A stretch of DNA of 64,000 nucleotides. Source: GCA-2720865 sp047630275 (GTDB lineage: Bacteria; Bdellovibrionota; Bacteriovoracia; Bacteriovoracales; Bacteriovoracaceae). The stretch spans positions 930,001 through 994,000 of the forward strand of contig JBLHVN010000002.1 in assembly GCA_047630275.1 (NCBI GenBank), given 5' to 3'. Positions 42,304 to 51,862 of the stretch are shown here, in pieces. The notes beneath the pieces were generated by a model, which saw only the letters and a program-made list of their open reading frames with translations, searched no databases and was not told where the DNA came from. Numbering within the stretch: position 1 is the stretch's first letter; every line of letters begins with the position of its first letter. The position numbers and the translations under genes were made by a program.

Positions 42304-45300
42304 TACATGTTTCTCCTATAGCGACCACCGACTTCATATAAAACAGAACTGATTTCTCCTAGAGAGCAACTATTAACAGTTGTTAATAGTTCTTCAAAGA
42401 TATTTTCCCCCGCTAAAGCAACTTCTCTTAATCTATCAAGAGCTTCTTTGGAGTTCTTATTTCTTTCTTTAAAGTTATTTAAACGAGTTATCTGCTCATT
42501 CTTTTCATCATCACTACAGCGAGAGATTTCAATTTCCTGGCTCATCTGGTCTGCAATATTATCTGCGATGTAAGTATTGACACCAATGATTGGAAATTCA
42601 CCACTATCCTTTAGTCCTTCATAATAAAGCGATTCCTCTTGAATCTTACTTCTCTGGTACATGCTTTCCATGGCCCCTAAAACTCCGCCCTTGTCAGAGA
42701 TTCTTTCAAATTCTGCTAGTACCGCTTCTTCAACGATGTCAGCTAATTCTTCAAATATATAAGACCCCTGAAGTGGATTATCAGTTTTATTCAATCCAAA
42801 TTCTTTATTAATAATCATTTGAATCGCCATTGCTCGCCTAACAGACTCTTCTGTAGGTGTTGTGATGGCCTCATCATAGGCGTTAGTATGAAGAGAGTTG
42901 CAGTTATCAGATAGAGCTAAGAATGCCTGCAAAGTTGTTCTAATATCATTGAAGTCAATTTCCTGAGCATGCAGTGATCTACCAGAGGTCTGAACATGGT
43001 ATTTAAATTTTTGTGACCTCTCACTAGCGCCATAACGGTCTCTCATGGCCACGGCCCAAATCTTTCTAGCAACTCGTCCGATCACAGTATATTCCGGATC
43101 TAATCCATTGCTAAAAAAGAAAGATAAGTTATTAGCGAAATCATCGACTTTCATACCTCGGCTTAAATAGTATTCTACGAATGTAAATCCATTAGAAAGG
43201 GTAAAAGCTAGCTGGCTAATTGGATTCGCTCCAGCCTCAGCGATATGATATCCCGATATTGATACTGTATAATAATTCTTGATTGCGTTCTTACAAAAGT
43301 ATTCCTGAACATCACCCATCATTTTAAGAGCAAACTCTAAACTAAAGATGCAGGTATTTTGAGCTTGGTCTTCTTTTAGAATATCAGCTTGAACAGTCCC
43401 TCTCACTTGTCGCATAATCTCGAGGCGTTTTTCTGTATCCCAATAACTATCACCATCTAAGTTTTGGGAGATAGCCGTATTCATAAACATCGCCAAGATG
43501 ATCGGCGCTGGACCATTTATAGTCATTGATACAGAGGTCTTTGGATCTTTTAGATCAAATCCAGAAAAGAGGTCTTTCATATCATCAAGAGTTGCAATAC
43601 TAACTCCTGCTTCTCCAATCTTTCCAAAGATATCTGGTCTTTTATCAGGGTCTTCCCCATATAGTGTCACCGAATCAAAAGCAGTTGAAAGCCTTTTTGC
43701 TGGATCATCTTCAGATAAGTAATGAAACCGTTTGTTAGTTCTTAAAGGTCCACCTTCCCCTGCAAACATCCTCTTTGGATCTTCGTCAGCTCTTTTAAAA
43801 GGAAAGATACCGGCAACATAAGGGAAATGACCCGGAAGGTTTTGTTGTCTAATAAACTTTATTTTTTCAGACAGAATCTCTGTCGAAGGATAAGAAACTT
43901 TTGAAATTTTGAGACCAGAGAGGCTTTCGTACTTAGAAGCTATTGAAAGTTTTTTACCTCTTACTTCAAAACTAAATTCACCTGTTTTGTATTCATTAAC
44001 AGTGCTATCAAAGAGTTCAATTGCTTGAAGAGTCTCAGTACCAAGTTTTTCTTTAGCAATCTTTAGTTCATCACTAATCTCTTTGTTCTTAGGAAGTATC
44101 TTTGATGCTCCTAGAAGGGATTCGTAATCTTTTACTTTTTCGACAAGCTCTAAGCTCTCTTGATTATAAGTTTTTAATGCACTAGATATGTCTCTTAAGT
44201 AAAGACTCCTTTCAGGCGCAATAATTCTTGATTTTAATTGGGGAACTTTTTGACAATCAAGTCCAAGAAGTGGCTCTGCATCTAGTTTGAATTCAAGACA
44301 AATATCTTTAAAGAGAGCATTAACTCCAGGGTCATTAAATTGAGAAGCAATAGTCCCATAAATTGGAAGCTCTTCATCTGTTGGGCTGCCCGGGTGACCC
44401 GCAAACAGTTCATGATCTCTTCGGTATTGCTTACGGATATCTCGCATTGAATCTTCTGATCTTGGTTTTTCAAACTTATTAAGAACAACAAAGTCCGCGG
44501 ATTCAAGCATTTCAATCTTTTCAAGCTGTGACTGGGCACCGTACTCAGGAGTCATAACGTAAATACATTTGTCAGCTACTTTTGTTATAGCATCTGATGC
44601 TTGACCAATTCCACTTGTCTCAACCATGATGAGATCGAAGGACTGGGTCTTTAGAAAACTAACAACCTTTTCAATCTGTGGACTAAGTTCTGTTCCAGAG
44701 TTTCTAGTTGCAAGGGAACGCACAAAGAAGTTTTCATACTGAGCAGAGCCTAAGCGGATCCGATCCCCAAGTAATGCACCTTGAGACTTTTTCTTAGTTG
44801 GATCTACAGAGACCAATGCCACTTTCTTGTCTTTGTAGACACGGTTAAATCTTAATAAGATTTCATCAATCAAGCTTGATTTACCAGCCCCGCCAGTTCC
44901 TGTGATTCCAAGAACGGGTGTATTGGAAGCTGCGACCTCTATTGGTGACTCACCCATATTTTCTATATGTGTGATGCATTTTGAAATATCTCTAAAGTTT
45001 AAGTCTTTCTTTTTGAATTCAAAGTTTTCAAGAGTCGAGAATTCACTCTTAGCAACCATATCTTCTATGATTCCCTTCAAGCCCATGTTCATGCCATCTT
45101 CTGGACTATAGATTCTCGTGATTCCTTTTTCATGTAGGGCCTTGATCTCAGAAGGAGTTATAACTCCCCCCCCTCCACCAAAGATTTTTACATTTTGGGC
45201 TCCGGCTTCATCGAGTAGTTCTCTTATATAAGCGAAGTATTCATTATGACCGCCCTGATAAGAGCTTAAGGCCACAGCATTAGCATCTTCTTGAATAACA

Positions 45301-45446
45301 GCGTCGACTACTTCCTGAGCAGAGCGGTTATGACCTAGATGGATAACTTCAACCCCATTGGCCTGAAGCAGCCTTCTCATAATATTAATAGAAACGTCGT
45401 GACCATCGAATAAACTGGCAGCTGTGACAAACCTGATAGCTTTCAT
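42303..45446 (-). CDS. icmF: Fused isobutyryl-CoA mutase IcmF
   Basis: Adenosylcobalamin-dependent acyl-CoA carbon-skeleton isomerase with its own G-protein chaperone. In 1047 residues it has the B12-binding domain first (DGHD at 14-17), then a MeaB-type GTPase (P-loop GTGGAGKS at about 183-190), a linker and the TIM-barrel mutase (FPYVAGIFPFKRADEDPKRMFAGEGGP). This order defines IcmF as opposed to methylmalonyl-CoA mutase. I chose the ATG at 45446 with AAGGGA upstream; an in-frame extension to 45539 adds 31 atypical residues. Confidence 0.95.
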   Translation of the reverse strand: MKAIRFVTAASLFDGHDVSINIMRRLLQANGVEVIHLGHNRSAQEVVDAVIQEDANAVALSSYQGGHNEYFAYIRELLDEAGAQNVKIFGGGGGVITPSEIKALHEKGITRIYSPEDGMNMGLKGIIEDMVAKSEFSTLENFEFKKKDLNFRDISKCITHIENMGESPIEVAASNTPVLGITGTGGAGKSSLIDEILLRFNRVYKDKKVALVSVDPTKKKSQGALLGDRIRLGSAQYENFFVRSLATRNSGTELSPQIEKVVSFLKTQSFDLIMVETSGIGQASDAITKVADKCIYVMTPEYGAQSQLEKIEMLESADFVVLNKFEKPRSEDSMRDIRKQYRRDHELFAGHPGSPTDEELPIYGTIASQFNDPGVNALFKDICLEFKLDAEPLLGLDCQKVPQLKSRIIAPERSLYLRDISSALKTYNQESLELVEKVKDYESLLGASKILPKNKEISDELKIAKEKLGTETLQAIELFDSTVNEYKTGEFSFEVRGKKLSIASKYESLSGLKISKVSYPSTEILSEKIKFIRQQNLPGHFPYVAGIFPFKRADEDPKRMFAGEGGPLRTNKRFHYLSEDDPAKRLSTAFDSVTLYGEDPDKRPDIFGKIGEAGVSIATLDDMKDLFSGFDLKDPKTSVSMTINGPAPIILAMFMNTAISQNLDGDSYWDTEKRLEIMRQVRGTVQADILKEDQAQNTCIFSLEFALKMMGDVQEYFCKNAIKNYYTVSISGYHIAEAGANPISQLAFTLSNGFTFVEYYLSRGMKVDDFANNLSFFFSNGLDPEYTVIGRVARKIWAVAMRDRYGASERSQKFKYHVQTSGRSLHAQEIDFNDIRTTLQAFLALSDNCNSLHTNAYDEAITTPTEESVRRAMAIQMIINKEFGLNKTDNPLQGSYIFEELADIVEEAVLAEFERISDKGGVLGAMESMYQRSKIQEESLYYEGLKDSGEFPIIGVNTYIADNIADQMSQEIEISRCSDDEKNEQITRLNNFKERNKNSKEALDRLREVALAGENIFEELLTTVNSCSLGEISSVLYEVGGRYRRNM

Positions 45447-45584
45447 ATAAAATCCCTTAGATTTATGCGCGGTGGCATTTTTATCTAACTCACTAAATTT
45501 ACACCTCGGGGAATATATCTTATAAAACCATCTTAGCAAAATTGCTTTGGAATAAAGACACTTTGATATAAACTGTTAATACTT

Positions 45585-46022
45585 ATGACTGACGAAAGAA
45601 ACATTATAGTTGAAAACCCATTTCACACAGCGCGTCTTAAACCGCTAAGAAAAGGGAAAAGACCACCTAAGCTCCTAGCCGTTGTTCATCAATCGGGCTG
45701 CACTGGCTGTGAAGTATGTATTGCTGGTTGCCCAGTGGATAGTATTGAACTTGTTCCTGGACCTAATCCCGCAAACCCACAATTTCAACAAACTGTAGAG
45801 ATCGACTTAGCGAGATGTATTGGTTGCCAAAACTGTAGTCAAGATTGCCCATGGGAAACCATCATGATGTATGAAAGTACTGATGCTTTTTCAGCTTGGG
45901 GTAATGAAACTCTCTTTAGTGAGTTGTATGTTGAAGAATCTAAGATTGATGAAATTAAAGATCAATACGGGCTTAATGCCATCGAAGAAGCTACTGCAGA
46001 AACTAGCGAAGACGCTTCTTAA
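45585..46022 (+). CDS. Ferredoxin-like protein with two 4Fe-4S motifs
   Basis: A 145-residue soluble protein with clusters CTGCEVCIAGCP (about 39-50) and CIGCQNCSQDCP (about 85-96), each a full CxxCxxCxxxCP motif. It has a basic N-terminal extension of about 30 residues and an acidic C-terminal tail of about 45. It probably carries electrons for a partner outside the window. It is divergent from icmF and its 3' end overlaps the Lgt-like gene by 20 bases. Confidence 0.88.
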   Translation: MTDERNIIVENPFHTARLKPLRKGKRPPKLLAVVHQSGCTGCEVCIAGCPVDSIELVPGPNPANPQFQQTVEIDLARCIGCQNCSQDCPWETIMMYESTDAFSAWGNETLFSELYVEESKIDEIKDQYGLNAIEEATAETSEDAS

Positions 46023-46737
46023 GAAAAAACCCTAATGAAATTATGAGTAAACCAACTGCTATCCACTGGCTTGTGGATATACCTGTTTCGTCGATACCTC
46101 TGATCAAATCCCCGCGGAAGAACTCTGTGGACAACCTTAATGCAGAGTAAAAAAATATATAAAGAAGATAATCATCGGCCTTACTTTTATTTTTAAGTAT
46201 TTTCCACAAGAAGAATCCCCCCATTGTGAATAAACCAACGGCCTCGTAAATCTGAACCGGATGGCGAAACTGCCCATGCTGAAAAACAGCAATAGGTAAG
46301 TCACACTGGGAACCAAAACAGCACCCAGCTAAAAGACATCCCACCCTTCCGAGTCCATGAGAAAAAGCAATGGAAGGAAGGAGGTATTGAAACTTACTCA
46401 ATTCCCATTTTTTTAACCAAAGGGTGTAAATAAGAACAAAGGCCGTGGCCATAAGAAAGCCACCATAGAAAACAAATCCACCCCCAAGCCAAAACTCAGA
46501 AGCTCCTGCGTATTGATCAACTTTTGATGCAGCAGAAGAGAGTAAGTAGAGTAGTTTAGACCCAATCCAACTAAAAACAAAAATACCTAGGAAAAGAGAG
46601 CCAAAGCCCTTTGTAGAAATTTTCTTTTTATCAAAGATATAAAGTGAGAGCTGGTAACCCAGCCCCCATGAGAAGCCCATAAAAAAGGGGTAAGAAAAAA
46701 CTTGTGAACCAAATATTTCAAAAAGGATCGGACGCAT
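46003..46737 (-). CDS. Lgt-like prolipoprotein diacylglyceryl transferase family membrane protein
   Basis: A 244-residue protein with about seven spans. Lgt features kept include HPVQIYEA and LRLSTEFFRGD, whose Arg corresponds to E. coli Arg239. The signature GRxGNFxNxExxG is replaced by GRVGCLLAGCCFG, and the position of E. coli His103 is a Tyr in GFVFYGGF. It belongs to the Cys-containing Lgt-like branch common in delta-type bacteria. It may be the cell's Lgt or a paralogue. Last gene of the 50921-46003 operon. Confidence 0.75.
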   Translation of the reverse strand: MRPILFEIFGSQVFSYPFFMGFSWGLGYQLSLYIFDKKKISTKGFGSLFLGIFVFSWIGSKLLYLLSSAASKVDQYAGASEFWLGGGFVFYGGFLMATAFVLIYTLWLKKWELSKFQYLLPSIAFSHGLGRVGCLLAGCCFGSQCDLPIAVFQHGQFRHPVQIYEAVGLFTMGGFFLWKILKNKSKADDYLLYIFFYSALRLSTEFFRGDLIRGIDETGISTSQWIAVGLLIISLGFFLKKRLR

Positions 46738-46742
46738 AAAGC

Positions 46743-48236
46743 CTAGTAGTATGACTTAGGACTTATTTCGTATTTCTCAATCTTTCTTAAAAGTGTCTTC
46801 TTTGGAATATTAGCTTTTAGAGCAGTCTGATTAATCTTACCTTTGTTCAGTTGAAGAGCGTGAATGATAAATTCTTTTTCAAAAAGCTCCTTTGCTACTT
46901 GAAAATCCATCTTAATTTCATTGTTTTCATTCTTCGTTGCGAAGGTAAATTGATAACCTTCTGACTGCTCAAAAGTTGGTCTCTCAGAAACTACCGAGTC
47001 TTGAATATCCTTAAAGTCGATTATACTTTGATGATTCTCATCTTTTTCACCTTTTGTACCAGAAGACTTTCTAATCACGTCAGGTAGAGCACCAGGCTGA
47101 ATCGTATCAGATGATTCGATAATAAAGGCGTGTTCAACGACGTTACGAAGTTCTCTAATATTTCCAGGCCAAGTATATTCTTTGATTAGTTCAGTAGATT
47201 CAGGACTAAGTCCTTTAATCTCTAAGTTGTGAACCCCATTAAAGTATTTAATATAATAATCAATTAAATGTGGGATATCTGAAAGTCTTTCTCTTAGTGG
47301 TGGAAGATAAACAGGAAGGACATTTAATCTATAAAATAAATCTTCCCTAAAACTGCCTTCCTTAATCATTTCTTCAAATGGTTTATGTGAAGCCGCGATA
47401 ATTCTCACGTCTACTTTCACATCTCTATTCGCTCCTACAGGAGTGAACGATCTTTCTTGAAGGACTCTAAGAAGCTTTACTTGCATTCCTGGTGAGATAT
47501 CTCCAATTTCGTCGAGAAAGATTGTTCCACCATCAGCATATTGAAACTTACCAAGCTTTCTTTCAGAAGCTCCTGTAAAGGCACCTTTCTCATGTCCAAA
47601 AAGTTCAGACTCAATGAGGTTCTCAGGAACGGCTGCTAAGTTAATAGTAACAAACTTCTCATCCTTCCTCGGTCCATTATAATGAATTGCCTTTGCGACG
47701 AGCTCTTTACCTGTTCCAGATTCACCACGAATTAAAACGGGTGTGTTAACCTGAGCAAGTTTACTAATAACATTAAAAACTTTCTGCATAACATCTGATT
47801 CACCGACGAATTTATCATCTGAGTTTCCACCGAGTGATAGTTGAGGAGCAGAGAAAACAGAAGTTTCAACAAGAGATCTAGCTTTTAAGGCTCTTTTAAT
47901 CAGGGCCACTAAATTATCTGAAGTTATTGGTTTTTCTAGATAGTTATAAGCGCCTTCTTTAACAACCTTAACTGCGTCCCCTACATTTGAGTAGGCCGTT
48001 AAAATAAGAACAATAATTGAAGGGTCATACTTTTTGATATGACCTAAGGCTTCAATACCATCCATCTCTGGCATATTGACATCCATAACGACGAGGTCAT
48101 ATTTTTCGGCAGTAACTTTATTTAAAGCCTCTTTTCCATTATCAGCCACATCAACAAAGAAGTGATGATACTCAAGCGCTTGCCTGACTGAGTCCTGTAA
48201 AATCTTATCATCATCAACTACTAGTACCCTATGCAT
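46743..48236 (-). CDS. NtrC-family sigma-54-dependent response regulator
   Basis: A 497-residue activator: receiver domain with phosphoacceptor Asp52 in VVMDVNMP, AAA+ domain with Walker A GESGTGKE (171-178) and sigma-54-contacting GAFTGA (218-223), and a C-terminal Fis-type helix-turn-helix (KGKINQTALKANIPKKTLLRKI). It is encoded 19 bases downstream of the CHASE2 histidine kinase, its presumed partner. Targets are unknown. Confidence 0.95.
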   Translation of the reverse strand: MHRVLVVDDDKILQDSVRQALEYHHFFVDVADNGKEALNKVTAEKYDLVVMDVNMPEMDGIEALGHIKKYDPSIIVLILTAYSNVGDAVKVVKEGAYNYLEKPITSDNLVALIKRALKARSLVETSVFSAPQLSLGGNSDDKFVGESDVMQKVFNVISKLAQVNTPVLIRGESGTGKELVAKAIHYNGPRKDEKFVTINLAAVPENLIESELFGHEKGAFTGASERKLGKFQYADGGTIFLDEIGDISPGMQVKLLRVLQERSFTPVGANRDVKVDVRIIAASHKPFEEMIKEGSFREDLFYRLNVLPVYLPPLRERLSDIPHLIDYYIKYFNGVHNLEIKGLSPESTELIKEYTWPGNIRELRNVVEHAFIIESSDTIQPGALPDVIRKSSGTKGEKDENHQSIIDFKDIQDSVVSERPTFEQSEGYQFTFATKNENNEIKMDFQVAKELFEKEFIIHALQLNKGKINQTALKANIPKKTLLRKIEKYEISPKSYY

Positions 48237-48255
48237 TATAATTCTCCATCATGCT

Positions 48256-50139
48256 TTATTCGTTCTTTAATTTTACCGTAAATTTAGTACCTTGTCCTAA
48301 TGTCGAGTCAGCGATAATTGTACCGCCATGAAGCTCAACAAAATACTTAACTAAATATAGTCCAAGACCGGTTCCTTTAATACTATGACTCGCATCATTT
48401 TTAACCCGATAGAACTTGTCAAAGATATGCTCTAAGTCATCAGGAGGGATTCCGACTCCGTTATCTTGAATTTCAACATAGACCCACTTTTCATCATCCC
48501 AAGTTTTTACCTTTACCGCGGTATTTTCACCTGAATATTTAATGGCGTTTTCAACTAGGTTACTTAGAACGCGCTTCATAAGATTCTGATCAAACTCGAT
48601 AGGATAAAGAGGAGAAAGCTCCATTTCTACCTCAACATTCTTACTTGCAGCTTCATAGCGGAGTCCTTCAACAGTGCTTTCAATAACAGTGTTTATGTCT
48701 CTAGAGACTAAGGAGAGGTCTAAGTTTCTTGATTCAATCTTAGTTAAATCTAAAATAGAGGTTATAAACTTATTAAGCTCTTTTGTAGATTCCATGATTG
48801 ATTGCAGGTTTCTTTTATTTTGTGCTTCATCGGCACTTTGATTCAACATTATATCAGCCAGCCCTGCAATCTTCGCAACTGGTGTTTTAAGGTCATGACT
48901 CATAAGAGAGATAAAATTTTGCTTTAAGTTCTCAACTTTCTTAAGAAGCTTTGTCTCTTCCTGAATGGCATACCTTCTCTGGTATTCGCCGATGGCCCTA
49001 AAGGGAACCCAAATATAATAGACGACAAAAACTGTGAGAACTAAATGAGTCACGTAGAGCCATAACCCGAACATGGAAAAGAGAATATAAGAGATAAGAA
49101 ATATTCCTAACATGACAATGATAGTAATAAAGAGTCCACTTGTAGGTTTTACTTTTGAAATAGTAACCGATAAGAAAATCGCAATGATGATCGCAAGTGT
49201 GTAGGTTACAGATCTAGGTATTTGATAAACTGTTTTATTATCCGTTAGGGCCTGAATAATCTCTGCGTGGACCATTAACTTCGGTGCCTTGTACTCTTCC
49301 TTATTAAAGGGAGTTAGGACAAAGTCTGGTGCGTTGGTCATATAAGATGGACCAATAAGAACAATCTTATTTGTAAAAAAACCTTTCGGAAAGTTACCCA
49401 CTCGAACTCTATGAAAAGGAATCTTCTTAATCCGCCCATTAGATTCTAATGGGGACGTGTAATATCTAAACAAGGTAAAGGTAGCATCTGCTTTTCGCAC
49501 ATAGTACGCACCTAGAATAGAGTTTATATTTAAAGGAGCTTCGTTTCTTGTCTGCCTATACTGATTCGCCGTCCACAAGTGAATTGTATCTTCTCCACCA
49601 ACATTGAGAATCGCCCTACGGCAAACATCATCTTTTGCAAAAGTTAATCCATCAAGGTTGATTAAAGCTGATGAATGCCCAAACGGCCTTAAGTCTGTCG
49701 GTGGTAATAATTCGCCCCAAGCATCCCATTCTGTTCCAAATCGAAACTGCCCACCCTGTCCCTTAAACATCTCAATTGATTTAGTGAACTGACCCAAGTG
49801 TTTCTGATCTTGATTAGTTACAGGTTCAAGGAAGTTTACAAAGTAGTTAATTAAAAGTGGCTCATCTTGGATAAGCCTTTCCATCATCTTACTATGAGAG
49901 GCATAGGTATAAGGATAAGACTCACCGAGGAATCGGTCACTATCATCATCTAGTGTAATAAGAACGATATTATCTTTATAGCTTGTACCTATGTCCCATT
50001 TAACTCTCAAGTCGTAGAAAATGGCTTCTTGCGCTGAAAATGAATATTGAAAAAGAATGACTACAAAGATTACCGTAAAGAAAAGCGGATAATATTTCGA
50101 TATATCAATGACACGTTTCTTTTTGGGCTCCTTACTCAT
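48256..50139 (-). CDS. CHASE2-domain sensor histidine kinase
   Basis: A 627-residue membrane kinase. One N-terminal span (about 17-36) is followed by an extracytoplasmic CHASE2 domain (about 37-305: IVLITLDDDSDRFLG ... FFTNKIVLIGPSYM), three spans (about 310-378), a coiled linker, HisKA with His415 in MSHDLKTP and HATPase_c (NLVENAIKYS, DNGVGIPPD, GTGLGLYLVK). The ligand is unknown. It forms a two-component pair with the regulator just downstream. Confidence 0.95.
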   Translation of the reverse strand: MSKEPKKKRVIDISKYYPLFFTVIFVVILFQYSFSAQEAIFYDLRVKWDIGTSYKDNIVLITLDDDSDRFLGESYPYTYASHSKMMERLIQDEPLLINYFVNFLEPVTNQDQKHLGQFTKSIEMFKGQGGQFRFGTEWDAWGELLPPTDLRPFGHSSALINLDGLTFAKDDVCRRAILNVGGEDTIHLWTANQYRQTRNEAPLNINSILGAYYVRKADATFTLFRYYTSPLESNGRIKKIPFHRVRVGNFPKGFFTNKIVLIGPSYMTNAPDFVLTPFNKEEYKAPKLMVHAEIIQALTDNKTVYQIPRSVTYTLAIIIAIFLSVTISKVKPTSGLFITIIVMLGIFLISYILFSMFGLWLYVTHLVLTVFVVYYIWVPFRAIGEYQRRYAIQEETKLLKKVENLKQNFISLMSHDLKTPVAKIAGLADIMLNQSADEAQNKRNLQSIMESTKELNKFITSILDLTKIESRNLDLSLVSRDINTVIESTVEGLRYEAASKNVEVEMELSPLYPIEFDQNLMKRVLSNLVENAIKYSGENTAVKVKTWDDEKWVYVEIQDNGVGIPPDDLEHIFDKFYRVKNDASHSIKGTGLGLYLVKYFVELHGGTIIADSTLGQGTKFTVKLKNE

Positions 50140-50147
50140 CGATCATC

Positions 50148-50921
50148 CTAGGCATACTCTTTTCTAAAAATCATACTTACTAAATCATGACTCTCATTCT
50201 TATAGATCCCTAAAATCCTAACTAGCATCAAAGAGAAAGAAGTTAACTCAAGTTCAGCCGGTGAATTTTGAATAATTGGATCCATTTCCATCTTAGTCTT
50301 TTCGTTAGATTCACAAAGTAAATTAAAGGGCGTTACCCACATTGAAATGATCAAATGCGTAAGCCTAAATCTTCCCAGTAATTTTTCAAGGAGGACGATA
50401 GGCAGATTATACAGTGTAAAGATGAAAGCTAGGTTTCTATTTCTCTTAACTGTTCCATTTCTAAACCCCGATAAGGTATGGACGATATAATCTTCAAGAT
50501 TTGTAGACTTCCTACAGTCGTGTCCGATTATTATTATCTTCCGCCCAAACCATTCAAGGGCGACGATGTTTTTTAAGGCCAGCCTTGAGTAGTAAAAACT
50601 AATTTCTCTAACGTTATGTGTATAAGAGATGGATTCAAAGTTATCGAGAAACTTATCGCTGCGCTTCAGAGGCGCTGCTAGAAAGAACAATAAAACCCAT
50701 TTATCTAAAAGAAGACATGTCGTTAATAAATAAACAAATGCTATAGATAATCCAACAACTTCTCCTCTGAATGGAAGAATGAGAAATGAAAAAGCAGCAA
50801 TCGTCACCGACCACAAAGTGAATAAAATTAGAAACTTCACGCTCTGCACAATAAACCTCAACACGGTGCGTTTTTCGAAATTACTCGAAGCAGTGATAAT
50901 TATAGACAATATAATCTCCAA
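50148..50921 (-). CDS. Membrane protein resembling an M48/HtpX peptidase without catalytic residues
   Basis: A 257-residue protein with two early spans (about 25-50 and 55-84) and a cytoplasmic part. ALEWFGRKIIIIGHD followed by EDYIVHTLSGFRNGTVKRN is laid out like the M48 segment ending in HExxH-xRNGD. The motif reads HTLSG, so the catalytic Glu and second His are missing. This relationship is inferred from pattern only. The start is a TTG with weak ribosome site; a GTG at residue 20 is possible. Gene lies 8 bases before the CHASE2 kinase gene. Confidence 0.6.
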   Translation of the reverse strand: MEIILSIIITASSNFEKRTVLRFIVQSVKFLILFTLWSVTIAAFSFLILPFRGEVVGLSIAFVYLLTTCLLLDKWVLLFFLAAPLKRSDKFLDNFESISYTHNVREISFYYSRLALKNIVALEWFGRKIIIIGHDCRKSTNLEDYIVHTLSGFRNGTVKRNRNLAFIFTLYNLPIVLLEKLLGRFRLTHLIISMWVTPFNLLCESNEKTKMEMDPIIQNSPAELELTSFSLMLVRILGIYKNESHDLVSMIFRKEYA

Positions 50922-51025
50922 GGGCTATAACGCAGCTACGTATATGCAGCCTTTTTGGAAACTAGTTAATTTGCCTTTTTTGACCTAACTAGTTGATTTA
51001 ATGGCGCTTTGGATGGGATAACATT

Positions 51026-51862
51026 ATGAGTCTAGAAACATTACTTTTTGGTACCGCAGGTGTTCCGAACAGCACACAAAAAAAGAATAACCCTATTGAA
51101 GGTGTTAAGCAGATCCACGCCCTTGGCCTGGACTGTATGCAACTTGAGTTTGCACATGGTGTGAGAATGAAAGAAGAGGTCAGCTCTGGCCTTAGAAAGA
51201 TATCTTACGAACTAGGTGTTCCTCTAACTTCTCATGGTCCTTATTATATTAATTTAAACGCTAGAGAGCAGGATAAGATTGATAGCTCTGTAGAAAGAAT
51301 CATTCAAACGGCCAAGATCTCTGATCTTTGTGGTGCTGAGAGCATGACTTTTCACGCGGCTTTTTACATGAAGGATTCTCCTTACGATGTATTCGACCTT
51401 GTTGAAAAATCAATGAACGTTATTGAAGAAAGACTTGGAAGACTAGATATTGAAATTGAGTTAAGACCTGAACTTACAGGAAAGACTAGCCAGTTTGGAT
51501 CACTAGAAGAACTCATCAGCCTTACTAAAAATGTAAACAGCTGTAGACCTTGCATGGACTTCAGTCACCTTTTCGCAAGAACTGGTAAATACAATACAGA
51601 AGCTGAGTTTGACGAAGTTATTCAAACTCTCAAGTCAGAGCTTGGCGAAGAAAGTGTTAAGAATATGCATATTCACCTTTCAGGAATTAGTAGTAACTCA
51701 AAAGGTGATCTAAAACATTTGAATCTTGATGATTCTTCTTTTAACTGGAAAGACTTACTTAAGGTTTTAAGAAAGAACGATTGTCGTGGTTATGTGATTT
51801 GTAATAGTCCAAACCTTGAAGATGATGCTCTTAAGATGAAGACATTTTTTAAAGAAGCTTAA
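51026..51862 (+). CDS. Endonuclease IV (AP endonuclease) family TIM-barrel protein
   Basis: A 278-residue homologue of Nfo, which cuts DNA at abasic sites. Metal-ligand positions are readable: His70, His110, Glu145, Asp178, His181, His217, Asp228 and His231. The last ligand, Glu261 in E. coli Nfo, is Asn260 here (VICNSPN where relatives have CESPN). The FGTAGVPNS start is that of the archaeal/thermophile-like branch. Activity may be altered. Its stop interlocks with the convergent 51859 gene (TTAA). Confidence 0.82.
   Translation: MSLETLLFGTAGVPNSTQKKNNPIEGVKQIHALGLDCMQLEFAHGVRMKEEVSSGLRKISYELGVPLTSHGPYYINLNAREQDKIDSSVERIIQTAKISDLCGAESMTFHAAFYMKDSPYDVFDLVEKSMNVIEERLGRLDIEIELRPELTGKTSQFGSLEELISLTKNVNSCRPCMDFSHLFARTGKYNTEAEFDEVIQTLKSELGEESVKNMHIHLSGISSNSKGDLKHLNLDDSSFNWKDLLKVLRKNDCRGYVICNSPNLEDDALKMKTFFKEA

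Noticed and set aside
45447..45539. 31-residue N-terminal extension of IcmF
   Set aside because: The ATG at 45446 has a good ribosome site and starts exactly at the B12-binding domain; the extension has atypical composition.
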